From Parasponia andersonii (Eukaryota; Streptophyta; Magnoliopsida; Rosales; Cannabaceae), in assembly GCA_002914805.1 (NCBI GenBank), contig JXTB01000106.1, forward strand, positions 637,318-701,317: 64,000 bases of DNA. The letters are read 5' to 3'. Positions 23,501-35,129 of the stretch are shown piece after piece. The position numbers and the translations under genes are program-made. The stretch's first letter is position 1; every line of letters starts with the position of its first letter. The notes beneath the pieces are model-generated. The model was given only the letters and a program-made list of their open reading frames with translations, did no database searches and was not told where the DNA came from.

Positions 23501-24240
23501 AGACTAACATCGAATTAGATCAATCCATATTCATTAATAAATCCTTTTAGTGTGACACTTCAAACAAGATCAGTCGTTATTTATTAAGAAACCTTATTAG
23601 TGTGATACTTCGAATTGGATTGGTCATTCTTCATTAAGAAACTCTTTTAATGTGAGACATCGAATCGGTTCAATCGTTGTTCATTAACAAATCTTTTTAG
23701 TGTTACACTTTGAACGAGATCAATCTTTGTTCATTAAGAAACCTATTAGTGTGACACTTCGAATTGGATTGGTCCCTATTTATTAAGAAACTCTTTAAGT
23801 GTAACACATTAAATCAGATTGATTATTATTTAATAAGAGGCTCTATTAGTGTGATACTTCAAATTAGATCGATCATTATTCATCGAGAAGCCCTATAATC
23901 ATAAGTGCCTAATTAGATCGATCGTTCTTTATAAAAATCTTTTTTAGTGTGACACATCAAATCGATCGAATTGATCATTGTTTATTAAACCCTATTAGTA
24001 TGATACTTTGAATCTGATCAGCCATTCTTTATTAAGAAACCGTTTTTGTGTGACACATCGAATCGGATCAATATTGTTCATTAAGAAATACTACTAGTGT
24101 GATACTGTAAGTTGGATCGATCGTTATTCATCAAGAAATCGTACTATAATAAGTATCTAATTAGATCGATCGTCTTTATCAAGAAACTCTATTAGTGTAA
24201 TATTTTGAATCGGATCAATCATTCTTTATCAAAAGAGTCA
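23500..24240. repeat. 50-bp minisatellite, about 14 units
   Basis: Core AGTGTGAYACTTCGAATYGG followed by ATCGATCRTTRTTCATTAAG and AAACYCTWTT. The AGTGTGA start recurs at 23549, 23599, 23649, 23699, 23748, 23798, 23848, and on to 24194, spacing 49-51 bp. A variant unit (ATAATMATAAGTRYCTAATT) at about 23897 and 24147 recurs after five units. No protein coding. Confidence 0.92.
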
Positions 24241-24525
24241 AGTATTTGCCTTTGATATAGAACAAGAGAGCTAGGAAATAAAGTTATTATTTGAGCACGG
24301 CACGACATATTTGATAACTCTATATGTGACATTCTTATATTTTTACCTTGAGATCTTATACGTTATAAATTTAATAGTCATTTATTACTATAATTATTAT
24401 TATTATTAGCAGTAGTATCATCTTTATTAGTGCTGATTATTTTATTTTGAAACTCCAACACCGTTTTTTTATTTGACCTATTTATTTTTGTTTACTATTA
24501 TTTATACTATTAATTATAAGATAAT

Positions 24526-24675
24526 GTTATCAGATATCATTGGTGTCCAACATCACATGACATAATAGTTTGTTAATAATGACTATAATTAATAGACTAT
24601 GTTATCAGATATCATTGGTGTCCAACATCACATGACATAATAGTTTGTTAATAATGACTATAATTAATAGACTAT
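24526..24675. repeat. Perfect 75-bp tandem duplication
   Basis: 24526-24600 and 24601-24675 are identical (start GTTATCAGATATCATTGGTG). Lies 290 bp after the minisatellite. Confidence 0.95.
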
Positions 24676-25860
24676 GTCCCATAAGGTCCCACCTAAAATG
24701 TAATGCTCTGTAACATTGCTTTTAATTATAGTCAATCATTCCATGTTCATTCGTTTTCTTTTAATATTTTAAACAAGGTGAAGGTCGTATATCTTAATTC
24801 CAAGCATAACTGTAGTAAGTGAAAAAAACTTAGGCGTATACGTTTTTTCAAACTAATGTTATGGATAAGTATGTTACTTCTATTTTTTCCATATAATTTG
24901 TCTCCCATTTAATGGAATAAAAATTAAATCGCTATTTTTATTGGAATAGATCATTATCAAAAAGTTTGTAATGAAAAGTTCTTTGGTTTTTCATTGGAGT
25001 TATTTAATAAACATAGTTAAGATGGTTAATTTAGAGATGGAAGACTTTTCAATTTAGAGTTGTTTAATAATAGCCAAAAATAGGAAGGTTAATTAAGAGA
25101 TGAATGTTTCATTAGGAGTTGTTTAACAATTAATATCATTAAATCTATTGGAAACCTAAACGATATTACCTAAGTGATTCTTGGTTTTTCCTCGCACTGT
25201 TTTGAATAGTATATCGGTTTATCCTTTTTCTTTTTTTCCTAAAATATCTCTTTTGATAACTATTTTGACGAGCATGATTAACATTCACTTTCGATCTAAT
25301 ACGACTTAGGGAGATATAGTTCAACTGAATAAAATTTCTTCTCCTCCCACCAAAATAATGAGATTTGTGAGACTGCTAAATGTGGGTGGTTAATTTGTTG
25401 GGGTTTGCTTTACTACTGTTCGTAGATTTTGGTGGTTTTTTTTTATTTTCATTTTTGAAATATTGCCTTTTTTTTCATCATCTCATATAATACATTGTTT
25501 TTTGATGTTAAGATGAGTAGTATCAACTAGTTTTGTTTTTTGATGTTAAGATGAGTAATATCAACGAGTTTCTTTATAAATCTACACGTTTATAGAGAGA
25601 GACATCCTCTTCACGAATTTATTATTTATTGCCCAAATATCTAGAAATTTTCATTTAAAATTTAGTAATTACAGTTTAAAAATGATGATTAATTAATTAA
25701 AATTTTACATTAGAGATTTCAAAATAGAATCTTAATTCAGAAATTAATAAAAAAATTGAAATGGAATCTTAGCTATTGACAACTTGTTAGAAACCTTCTA
25801 TTACAAGTCAGTGCAAATGCCAACTCAGCATCACACTAATATTTATGTCTTTTTTTGTGA
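24676..25860. other. AT-rich spacer with minor duplications
   Basis: No gene seen. A 37-bp duplication (GTTTTTTGATGTTAAGATGA and on) lies at 25497-25570, and loosely repeated GAGTTGTTTAA segments at 25000-25140. Confidence 0.5.
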
Positions 25861-25869
25861 CTATTGGGT

Positions 25870-26015
25870 CGGGTTCAATTTGGCTGTAAAGCCTATAACC
25901 CGCGACTTGTGTAAATATTAGTTAGGCCTTCTAATTTTTGCCCAATTGAAGCCCATAACCCACCAAATTCAGCCTGAATTAGGTTGGGTTGGACAGATCG
26001 ATCAGCCCAGCCCTA
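25870..26015. repeat. dispersed repeat copy 2 (GGTTGGGTT-rich)
   Basis: Shares ordered blocks with 2530-2700 (CATAACCC, TTCTAATTTTTGCCCAATT, CCAAATTCAGCCTGAATTAG, GGTTGGGTTGG). Confidence 0.45.
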
Positions 26016-26758
26016 ACTAGAAAGTTACCTAATGTATTCTCATAATTTACATATAGTTTCTAGGAAATAGAATAGAGTAAGAAGTCTTTGTTGCAAGATA
26101 AAAAAAAAAAAAAAAGTTGACTATTTTATCTAGAAAATATGAAAGGGAGTTAGGGTTCTTTATTTAAAAATAAATAAATTAATTAATAATATTAAGAAAA
26201 GTGTAGGACGCATTACTTCGAAAAAAATATGACATATATATCATTTTAAAAAATTATTCAAAGAATGTATGATAATACAATTAAGAAACTAAGAACACTT
26301 TTTCGTTCTTTGTTTTTCGCAGGGGGCTCATATATATGTCCATTTTTAGGATAAAAAGTTAGTAAATATCCCTAATTAAAAAGTTATAGCTAACTAATCG
26401 AATTAAATACCCATTGAAACTAAATACAATAATTACCCTCATCAAAATACCAATTTTTTATAAATTAATGTCAATTTGTTAGTTAAGAGATTATGAAACT
26501 ATCTTTTAACATTTATTAGTTCATGGAATTTTAGAAACATTTTATGACCATTAATGAGAAATCATTCTTAAGTAGTAGATTTTTTTTTCCTCTTGGGATA
26601 TCCAATTACGTACTAAGTATATTTTCATATATACCACTTATTGTGTTATTAACTATTACTTTTATCAAAACTCACAACTTCCTATTAATTAATATCCTTT
26701 TGTTAGGTAAAAGGTGTCTAAACTGCTTTTAACATTTTTTTTTTAAAAGTGGGACTTA
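26016..26758. other. AT-rich spacer left of element D
   Basis: No gene seen. ACTAA at 26759-26763 is the left target duplication of element D. Confidence 0.5.
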
Positions 26759-26763
26759 ACTAA

Positions 26764-27389
26764 TATTGACAGAGGTTTTGTCAATAATGAATTTAAGAAA
26801 TTGCAAGATATGGCTTGTGTATGTAAATAGTTGATCAATCAAAGCATATAAAAGAAACAAGAATTTTATAGTGGTTCGGCCCCAAAAAAGATCAGCCTAC
26901 GTCCATTGTTGTTCACTATTTTTTGGAAGATTACAAGAGAGTGCAGAGTGTGTTCAGAAAGTGAGTCCTTAAGTTTTTCCCAAAAAGATCGATCCCCCAC
27001 GACAGCATTGATCTTCCCCTTATATAGGTGAAGGTAGTTCAATGTTTCCCGATTATGAAAACGGGTAAGTGTATAATCAGAAAATACAATTTGAGTAACA
27101 ATATAACTGGGTAATAACTTAAATAAAACGACTGGTTGATCTTAAAAGAGAAAATTTTGTTTCCCTTTCTTTGTAGATTACCCATTTGACGAAGCTTGGT
27201 CTAGTTTCCTTTTCATTCTAGTCGCACTTAACTTGTTCAGAGGAGGTCGCACTTTATTCGGAGGGAGGTCGCATTCAACTTACCGGAAGAGGTCGCACTT
27301 AACTTACTCGTGCGACCTGTCACGTCCTCTTAGTTGCTAACTTTCCCTTTTTAGCATTAACCATCATCTAGTTTTTAGACCGTACAACA
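26764..27389 (-). repeat. Element D 3' LTR
   Basis: In element orientation starts TGTTGTACGGTC. Next to it on minus is the polypurine tract GGAGCTGGGGGGCAAT (27390-27405). Confidence 0.92.
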
Positions 27390-27405
27390 ATTGCCCCCCA
27401 GCTCC
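27390..27405 (-). promoter_or_regulatory. Element D polypurine tract
   Basis: Minus strand GGAGCTGGGGGGCAAT abuts the 3' LTR. Confidence 0.75.
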
Positions 27406-27784
27406 ATTAGTTCTTTAGGACAAAATGGAGCTTTCTTCTCTGATAAGTGCGAGCTTCAAAAATGCGACGTCATAACTTAAGCTTGAGATCTTCGAAGAGT
27501 CGCCAGCTCTCAAATCTCACATTTTCAGGATTACGCGTACTTTTTTCTAACAGACGAAACCACGTGTCACCTTTTTTTAGAAGATTAGCAAAACTCGAGG
27601 AGACTTTCCCGTTTTCGAGCAGTAATGATGACAGTGATGTAGCCAACTGTTGTCTTAAATCGAGACATTTCAAATTTTGAAAAGATACTGATTTAATTTC
27701 GGAAAACTTAACATTCGTGTGATCTTCGACCTTTAGATCTGAACATTAAATACCTTGATCTACGGCTGTAATTTGGCGATGCCA
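27406..27784. other. Element D region upstream of the antisense gene
   Basis: Less AT-rich than the surroundings. Overlapping opposite frames (27447-27680, 27470-27673) show no motif. By position it is the promoter region of the antisense gene. Confidence 0.4.
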
Positions 27785-27785
27785 G

Positions 27786-27798
27786 AGATATATATATC
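27786..27798 (+). promoter_or_regulatory. TATA-like box of the antisense gene
   Basis: GATATATATATCG, followed 30-100 bp on by a CT-rich leader (CCTCTTCTTCATCACTC, CTTCTCTCTCCTG) typical of plant 5' UTRs. Confidence 0.45.
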
Positions 27799-27829
27799 GA
27801 AAATCACTCCGCCTCTTCTTCATCACTCA

Positions 27830-30640
27830 AACCCGATCGCCTCCTGCTTCTCTCTCCTGAAACTCGAAGCGTCTACAGAGTAATCCTTCCGGTGTCGTTC
27901 TGTTTCTCAGCTCACGCAGCTTTATCATCTTCTCCGATGAAGTTATTATCACAATCCTCCAGACATCATCTTGGTCCCTCTGTCTTCGAAGAAAGGTTAG
28001 TATATATCTTCTCTCTCTTGTTCTTCGATTTTTCCAGAACTCTCATTTACAGATCTTATTTCTAGAAAATAGGAACAAATCGTAGAGCCTAAATATTCTG
28101 AACATAAACCCATCCCATACTCGGATGGACTGTAAAATGGAAAATTTTCAGAATTCCTCCATTAATTTATAGAATACGCTCTTTAGATGACTGATAGACA
28201 AACGAACTTGTAGAAAAATTTTAGGATCTGAAACCTTATTTTTTGAAAACCATAATCAGTCGAGTGATGAATTATCGAAGAACTGTTCGAACAATTTTTA
28301 TGAATCCATAGATTGATTAGAAAAAATTCGATGAGCAGCTTGTTGATGCAATCCTAAGATGAAACCCCAAAACTGCTCGCATATAGCTAAGATCCTTGAT
28401 GCTCGCATAGGACTAAATCCATCTATATTTCTTTTCAGATATCTAGTAGTGAGGATTTTAGGGAAGGGAATGCATTCTCAGGAGAATCTTCCAATACCAG
28501 CATTAGCTCTATAAACCTCAAAGACTACCTTGAGCCAGAACCTGAAGTGGAAATAACTAGGGTCAGGCAAAGTAGTTCTCACATAGGCGACCTTCCTCAA
28601 GACCAATAGCCTCGGCATATCAGAGATACCCCTGCGTTCGCAATGGGTTATCAATATGTAGAGGGAGATTGGTCATGTACTAATGTAAAGACGAGCTGTT
28701 TAACAAACAAGCTCAGAAAAATCATTTGCAACTATAAAATCGACGTCCCTCTACGCCTTCCCACAGAGTTCAATCGACCACACACCTCTTCGTGGAATTG
28801 CTTCATTCTCGGAAGCAGTTCTTAGATGCGGTGTCCACCTCCCACTTCATCCTTACATAAAATCAATCGTCGATTATTATGGAGTCGTCCCTTTTCAACT
28901 AACTCCAAACACTTATAGATACATGGTAGGTCTGTACATACTATACCATAAACTAGGCTTAGAGACCCCCACTCCTGAAGAGTTCACTTGGTTCTACCAA
29001 GTGAAATCAAACCTATCAGACTTCGGCGTCTTTTATGCGAGTAAGTGGTCGAACCAAGTAATAAATACTATCTATAGGGTTCGCAACAACATGGGAAAAT
29101 GGAAAAAACTATTTTTCCACTTTGACTACGTGGATAACAGCTTCTTTCAAAACCTTAGTAGGTAACTTTCAGCTTATCGCTTTCTCTACATAAATATATT
29201 ATTCTGATCGTACTCATATGTCATCGCAGATAACAGGGAATGACCAGGACTCTCCAAAGAGCAGCTCACAAGGGTATATAAAATAAACAACCTTCCGATC
29301 GAAGAGTTTTATTGAAAGAAGCTTGGGATGACCAAGAACTTAGTTGCTTGCGGACTACTTCCAAAGGGAGCCGCCTTCCCAGATTCTACTAATCGTCCCA
29401 CCAAACCTTCGAGCTCGAAGAAGAAGCCGAGAAAACAAAAGGAAAAGAGTGCCTCGTCTTCAAAATCCAGGAAACAAAAAGTACTTGCCACACCTACAGT
29501 CTCGGAAGCATCCTCTTCAGAAACTGCATCGCCACCAATCTCTCATCAGTAAGAAGGTAGTTATTTTTCTTTTTCCTCTCATCGCATTATGTCACCTCGC
29601 ATGCTGACTCGCATATTTATACAGAAATGGTTATTGGCAGCGGACTGCGAGCATCGCCTTCTACTCTAGGGTTAATGGCAAAGTCCAAGATGCCAAAGAG
29701 CACACCTCCTTCAACAATGAAAGGGAAAGAGAAGATCGACACTTCAAAGAAACAAAAATTCGTCTTCGAGGATATCCCAGCAAGCACGCCTCCTCCTCAG
29801 TCTCCACTAACTATGAGCCAACCTGAGCCACCCAATGAGACAGCCACTTCTGATGAAGGACCGAGCCAGGTCGATAAAGCCGAGGAATTTTTCACACTCC
29901 TTCGTCAACTGCCAGAAAAAGCTGGTATGAAGGCAGCCTTCATCGACTGTTTTACCTCTAAAGATGGCTGGGAGAGGATGAAGTGACGACCAACCAAGGT
30001 CGCCTTCAGCTCTGCAATAAGGATGTTAGCGAATATAAGTATCCTCTATCTTCACTCTTCAATGTACTTTTCTGGTATTGATGTGTTATATTTTTAGACT
30101 GCTGCGGCTACTGTCCTGACGCATGAACCAATCCTCAAATGTTTGAAAAAAGCCGAAAAAGATGAAGAAATAACCCAAGCATTCAAGGACTCGGAGAAAG
30201 CTCACGAGGAAGAGAGAAAAGCCTTTGAATTAGAGAGGCAGCAGCTGCTCGAAGGTCTGACTAAGGAAAAGCTTGAAAAGGAGAAGCTCGAGGAGAAAAT
30301 TAAAGAATTTGAGAAGATCTTCTCTGAGCATCCAGATCGCATGAAAGAGGCGACCACAGAGGCGACTCAAAAGGCTAGAGAAGAGTTCAAGGCTACTGGA
30401 GGGAAGGAGCTCAAAGAAAAAGCCAGTGATATCGCCTCGTCGACCATAATATATAATATCTTCTGCAAGTATCCAGACTTCGACTTTTCCATCCTTAGTG
30501 AAGATGTAGTCGAGCTTGTCCAGAGTTGGAAGGAAGCGGAGACTGCCAAAACTAGAGACGATAGAGCGAGCACATCTGCATAGTTTTTTATTTTTTATTT
30601 TTTAATTTCAGAACAATGCGGGCTTCGTCCCTTAATTTTT
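27830..30640 (+). pseudogene. Antisense multi-exon gene in element D (gypsy-type transposon protein, Transposase_28-like)
   Basis: Opposite to pol. Seen: a CT-rich leader and ATG at 27937 (MKLLSQSSRHHLGPSVFEE), with a donor at 27995/27996 (AAAG|GTTAGT). After an intron ending CTTTTCAG (about 28438) come an acidic Ser-rich stretch (SSSEDFREGNAFSGESSNTS), a stop near 28608 and MGYQYVEGDWSC. After a one-base shift near 28798, AVLRCGVHLPLHPYIKSIVD, PFQLTPNTYRYMVGLYILYH, EEFTWFYQVKS and GKWKKLFFHFDYVDN (to 29163) follow. Introns end CATCGCAG (about 29230), TTTATACAG (about 29621) and TTTTTAG (about 30099). Later exons encode a basic Ser/Pro-rich part and a coiled coil (30143-30583, KLEKEKLEEKIKEFEKIF) ending at TAG 30581-30583. 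The central block matches the plant family named putative gypsy-type transposon (PF04195). Function unknown; several stops make it a pseudogene. Confidence 0.65.
30143..30583 (+). CDS. Last exon of the antisense gene: coiled-coil domain
   Basis: 147 codons without a stop, the longest clean exon of the gene. Charged heptad-like sequence (EEITQAFKDSEKAHEEERKA, ERQQLLEGLTKEKLEKEKL) is followed by a less charged tail with YNIFCKYPDFDFSILSEDVV. The tail is the conserved C-terminal block of such plant transposon-linked proteins (inferred). Preceded by acceptor TTTTTAG, then ACTGCTGCGGCTACTGTCCT. Confidence 0.55.
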   Translation: MKKAEKDEEITQAFKDSEKAHEEERKAFELERQQLLEGLTKEKLEKEKLEEKIKEFEKIFSEHPDRMKEATTEATQKAREEFKATGGKELKEKASDIASSTIIYNIFCKYPDFDFSILSEDVVELVQSWKEAETAKTRDDRASTSA

Positions 30641-31370
30641 TGTAATACTTTGCTTGCATACAGGTGCGAGCCTTTATCAATGAATGCTTTCTTTATTAGA
30701 TGTTTATTCCTGCAAAACAATTAAAATACTATATTGGAATATAAAGATACATAATTTAACCAAGTAGTCAATCACTAGGTTACTGATCGGTACACTATTG
30801 CGATTCGAATCCAACACTTAAAACGGGTTTTAAGTATTAGGATAGGTTAGGTTGCTTAAGAAAACAACAAGTATGAGTGGTGCGAACTCAATACTATTTT
30901 TCAAAAGTTCCATGGAAAAATATAATATAGCAATATATCACATCGAACAATGAACATTTTTCTTAATTACTTTGTTGTTCGAGGAGGGAAATTATGTAAT
31001 ACGACATGCTATGGCATGAAGCGAGGAGAAAATCCTAAGATTTTAAGAAATTTTAGAAATTTCAGCGATTTAAAATTCTGACCCCTCTAAATAGATGTTT
31101 TGCATAGTCCCTTAGGAAGCAAGTAGGAGATAATATTCTGATCCCACTGCCCCCCGAGTTTTATGGTGTTCGAAAACTACTATAAAACTATAAAAGGTGA
31201 ACCAAATCGAATGATCGATGAAGAGACATCCTTATTGATGATGACGAATGACGAATAACGAATGATGACCAAAGAATGATGATCAACGAATGACGACCAA
31301 CGAATGATGAATATAAGTAGTTATCTTTATTGACGAATGACGAATACATGAAGATATACATGAAGATTTA
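30641..31370. other. Element D spacer between the antisense gene and pol
   Basis: No coding seen. It holds the poly-A region of the antisense gene (about 30650-30700) and, at 31227-31345, a degenerate tandem array of GAATGACGA/GAATGATGA units. Confidence 0.5.
31227..31345. repeat. Degenerate GAATGACGA short tandem repeat
   Basis: GACGAATGACGAATAACGAA, GAATGATGACCAAAGAATGA and similar, about 8 imperfect units of 7-15 bp. Confidence 0.75.
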
Positions 31371-32528
31371 CTGATAATAGCGACGAAGTTGTTCTGTATT
31401 CTAAGCATGCTCGATCTTTTGTCTACCAGTACGAGCTAACTTATATGTCCTAGGTCAAATAACGGTATCAATAACATATGGTCCTTCCCAAGAGGGTCCA
31501 AATACACCAGCACCATGCTCTTTATTATTAGGTAGAACCTGTCGATGAACAAGATCACCAACTTCAAACCCTTAGCTTCTAACTTTAGAGTTATAATATC
31601 GAGCCATGCGCTGTTGATATGATGCGATCCGAAAATAAGACTGCTAGCGCCTTTCTTCCAAAAGATCGAGCTCAATCCTCATCAGCACGTGATTTTGATC
31701 TTGCTTATAGGCAGATCGTTGTAGAGAGCTCACACTAATTTCTATTAGTACCATTGCTTCGTAACCATAAGCTAAAGAGAATGGACTCTCTTCAACAGTG
31801 GTTCATTGAGTGGTACGATAAGCCCACAATACTTCAAGGAGTACTTCTGGCCAAGCTCCTTTGTACTTTTCCAGCTTTGTATTTATGTTCTGTTTAAGTA
31901 TCTTGTTTATAGCCTCGACCTGTCCATTGGCTTGTGGATGAACAACAGCAGAGAAATTCTTCTTGATGCCTAAGTTGTCGTAGAAGTTACGGAACTCATC
32001 GCAGTCAAATTATTTCCTATTATTAGAAATTATAGTATGCGGTATACTATAACGGCATATTATAGATTTGTAAATAAAATCTATCATCTTCTTTGAGGAA
32101 ATGGTACTCAAGACTTCAGCTTCTGTCCACTTAGTGAAATAATCAATTGCAACTACTGCATATTTTAATCCACCTCGCGCCAATTGAAGCATTCCGATAA
32201 TATCAATTCAACACATTGTAAATGGCCATGGACTAGTCATTGGAGTTAGAGGAACATGTGGCATTCTAAGGATAGTTGCAAATCATTGACATTTATCACA
32301 CCTCTTAGCAAATTCCATTGTATCCTTCATCATAGTTGGCCAAAAATACCCTTGTCTTAGAACTTTGTTCGCAAGTGCCTGTCCCTCAGAATGGTTTTTA
32401 CATATTCCTTCGTGAATTTCCCTCATAATGTAGTGTGCTTTTTCTTCATTGACACATAATAAAAATGGTGAACTAAAACTTCTTCGATAAAGCTTCTCAT
32501 CATGGATGACATAGCAAGCTGCCTTCAT
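31370..32528 (-). pseudogene. Element D integrase
   Basis: Minus strand. The zinc-binding domain at 32528-32283 shows HYIMREIHEGICKNHSEG and MEFAKRCDKCQ (HHCC). The core at 32192-32010 shows YAVVAIDYFTKWTEAEVLST (first Asp); the second catalytic Asp stands in IISNNRK and is Asn (AAT, 32024-32022), then a stop at 32012-32010. After the stop the frame goes on with DEFRNFYDNLGIKKNFSAVV and HPQANGQVEAINKILKQN (Glu present), and EVLWAYRTTQ, to a C-terminal domain (GDLVHRQVLPNN, GPSWEGPYVI) ending near 31370. Dead by loss of Asp and by stops. Confidence 0.85.
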
Positions 32529-32537
32529 TCGAAGTCG

Positions 32538-33075
32538 CTATGTATCATCTTTGTTTTCAAGGAGGTCGCCATTTTGTATATACTCCATTATAGGATCCAT
32601 CCATGATGGTTTCTTGTCAACCGACATGGTTATTTGGGGCTCTACTTCGATACTTGGTTTTGTAAGAACTTTGACAAGGACCACCTTTAGTAATTCAGCA
32701 TCTTTTGTTGAAGCGAGCTTAGCTAGAGCATCTGCCTGAGTACTTTTAATGCGAGGAAGAAGTTGAATGTTATGGGCAGTAAATGTCGAGAAGAGTTTTC
32801 GTACCTTCTTTAAATAAGCCATCATTTTTTCTCCTCTTGCTTGATAATAGCTGATCATTTGACAAACGACTAGCTGGAAATTGCTGTATACCTCAATCAT
32901 TTCGACCTTCATTTCTCGTGCGAGGTTTAACACAGCTATCAGTGCTTTATATTCTGCCTCATTATTTGATGCTGAAAATTTAAAGCAAAGTGCACGATAA
33001 ATATTGTGCCCTTAAGGACTGATTAGAACTAAGCCCGCACCGGCTCCATTCTCATTTGACGATCCATCAACGTAA
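32538..33075 (-). pseudogene. Element D second RNase H (archaeal-type, aRNH)
   Basis: Minus strand. WKLYVDGSSNENGAGAGLVL (Asp; about 33080-33020), then a stop (ISP-stop-GHNIYRALCF), SASNNEAEYKALIAVLNLAR (Glu), VYSNFQLVVCQMISYY (the usual Asp is Asn here) and LLPRIKSTQADALAKLAST (Asp). This extra domain, standing between RT-RNase H and integrase, is diagnostic of the Tat lineage. The Asn replacement and the stop indicate loss of function. Confidence 0.82.
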
Positions 33076-33089
33076 AGTTTCCACAATTT

Positions 33090-34487
33090 TTATAAATCTG
33101 TAGTAAGTTTTTTGATTACTTCTATGGGAACATTGATATCATATGTGAATTTTGCAATGAAATCTGCGAGAGCTTGCATTTTAATCGCAATGCGGGGTTG
33201 AAAATTGATGTCAAACTGACTCAACTCAATTGTCCACTTAAGTAGTCGTCCTAAAGCTTCAAGTTTTTGCGAAACCTGCTTTAACAGAAAATTCATAAAA
33301 ACTTTGATGGAGTGCACATGAAAATAAGGTCAAAGCTTCCTAGATGCAACGATGAGTGCTAATGCCAACTTCTCTGTCTCTGGATATCTTGATTCGGCAT
33401 CGAGCAATCTTTTATTTACGTAATATACCGGTCGCTGTATCTTTTCTTCTTTTCGAATTAACACAGCACTTGTCACATTTTTGGAAACAACGAGGTATAA
33501 ATACAATTCATCCCCCGAGTTTGGCTTCGACAAGAGTGGAGGAGAACCTAAGTGTGCTTTCAATTCTCGAAACGCCTGCTCGCATTCTTCCGTCCACTCC
33601 AAACTCTTCGAACCCTTCAGTACTTCGAAGAATGGTTGGCACTTATCTGTTAACCTGGATACAAATCGACTTAATGCAGCCACACTTCCCGCTAGGCTTT
33701 GAAAGTCTTTGGATTTGCGAGGGGACTGCATATCGATTAGTGCTTGTATCTTCTGGGGATTAGCTTCGATTCCTCGCTGGTTAACCATGAACCCCAGGAA
33801 TTTTCCAGATCCTACCCCGAATGTGCACTTCTGGGGGTTTAGCCTCATCTGATATTTTCGAAGAATGTTGAACTTCTCATCAAAATGCTTGATGTGATCT
33901 TCAGCTCCCTTCGATTTCACCAGCATGTCATCAACATATACTTCTATTATCTTGCCAATTTGCTTTGCAAACATCATATTGACAAGACGTTGATAAGTCT
34001 CTCCTGCGTTGATGAGTCCAAAAGGCATCTTCTTGTAACAGTACAACCCTCGGTCAGTGGTGAATGAAGTATACTCCTCATCAGGCTCGTACATGGGGAT
34101 TTGATTATATCCAAAATATACGTCCATAAAGCTTAATAGTTCATTTCCCGACGTCGCATCTACAAGTTGGTCGATTCTCAGAAGGGGAAAACTGTCCTTC
34201 GGGCACGCCTTGTTGAGGTCAGTGAAATCGATACAAGTTCTCCACTTCCAATTGGGTTTCTTTACTAAAACTAGGTTTGCAAGCTAGTTTGGATAGAAAG
34301 ATTCCCTAATGAATCCAATCTCGAGCAGCTTCTCTATCTCTTCTTTCAATGCGACGTAACGTTCTGGATTCATGGCTCTTCTTTTTTGCCACACAGGCTT
34401 CCTCGTCGTATCTATATTGAGGTGGTGACACATGATATTCAGATCAATCCCCACCATATCCGAATGTTGCCATACGAAGATATCCAA
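33090..34487 (-). pseudogene. Element D reverse transcriptase and first RNase H
   Basis: Minus strand. Frame 34487-34284 (NIDTTRKPVWQKRRAMNPER, EEIEKLLEIGFIRE) leads into RT. After a stop come RTCIDFTDLNKACPKDSFPL and the frame 34127-33330 with MDVYFGYNQIPMYEPDEEYT, YKKMPFGLINAGETYQRLVN and the catalytic EVYVDDMLVKSKG (YVDD intact at 33938-33927). The RNase H start is LYLYLVVSKNVTSAVLIRKE and RPVYYVNKRLLDAESRYPET. The RNase H end is in 33317-33090. The 266-residue RT/RH frame is the best preserved pol piece in the window. Confidence 0.9.
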
Positions 34488-34790
34488 ATTTGATTTCAGA
34501 AAAGCGATTTATGAAGCTCGCACGGGTTCTTGAAGCTTTGCTCTGATTTTAAGAACTTTCGAAGACCTATCGATTGGCAAATCTTCCAAGTCTTCTATAG
34601 GTCCAATTTTGACTTCACCATCAATTTCTCGAGGGTCGAGGTCATCGATTGACATTCCGCTTGACGCTTCGCCTGATGCTTCTGATGCTTTCCTTGATGT
34701 TTCTCTTTGTAGCTGGACTATCATCGTGTGAGGTGTCATATCTTTTGTTGCGAGCTTTATTGAGTTATTATAATAAGTCCTCGCATCATA

Positions 34791-35129
34791 TTAGTTGCCA
34801 CGTACCTCGCCTATTCCTTGTTGAGTTGGGAATTTCATAACGAGATGATAGATCGAAGTTACTGCTCGAAGTTCCCTCAGTGTCGGCCTTCTTAGTACAG
34901 CATTAAATTCAGAGTGGCAATCCACAACTAAGAATTGGGTCATTACCGTCGAAACCCTAGGATAGGTTCCAACGTTGACCATTAACTCAATCATGCCCCT
35001 AGGCATTATGCTGTTACCAGTAAATCCGTAGAGTGGGGGGACAGCGTGCTTCAGGTCACTTTCACTCAACCCCATCTTCTTGAAGGCGTCATAGTACAGG
35101 ATGTCGATAGTGCTGCCATTATCGACCAA
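34791..35129 (-). pseudogene. Element D aspartic protease
   Basis: Minus-strand frame: MVDNGSTIDILYYDAFKKMG (active-site region with DNGS in place of DTGS, as is common in Tat elements), PPLYGFTGNSIMPRGMIEL, FLVVDCHSEFNAVLRRPTL. The linker to gag (35492-35262) has EIKRLIKEGRLRQYTKLNNE. A stop lies just before it near 35131. Further linker to RT at 34739-34509. Confidence 0.8.

Noticed and set aside
23500-24240. CRISPR-like array of 50-bp units
   Set aside because: Units repeat without unique spacers and diverge gradually; a plant minisatellite.
26544-26732. Hydrophobic 62-residue frame on +
   Set aside because: AT-rich random frame without motif or context.
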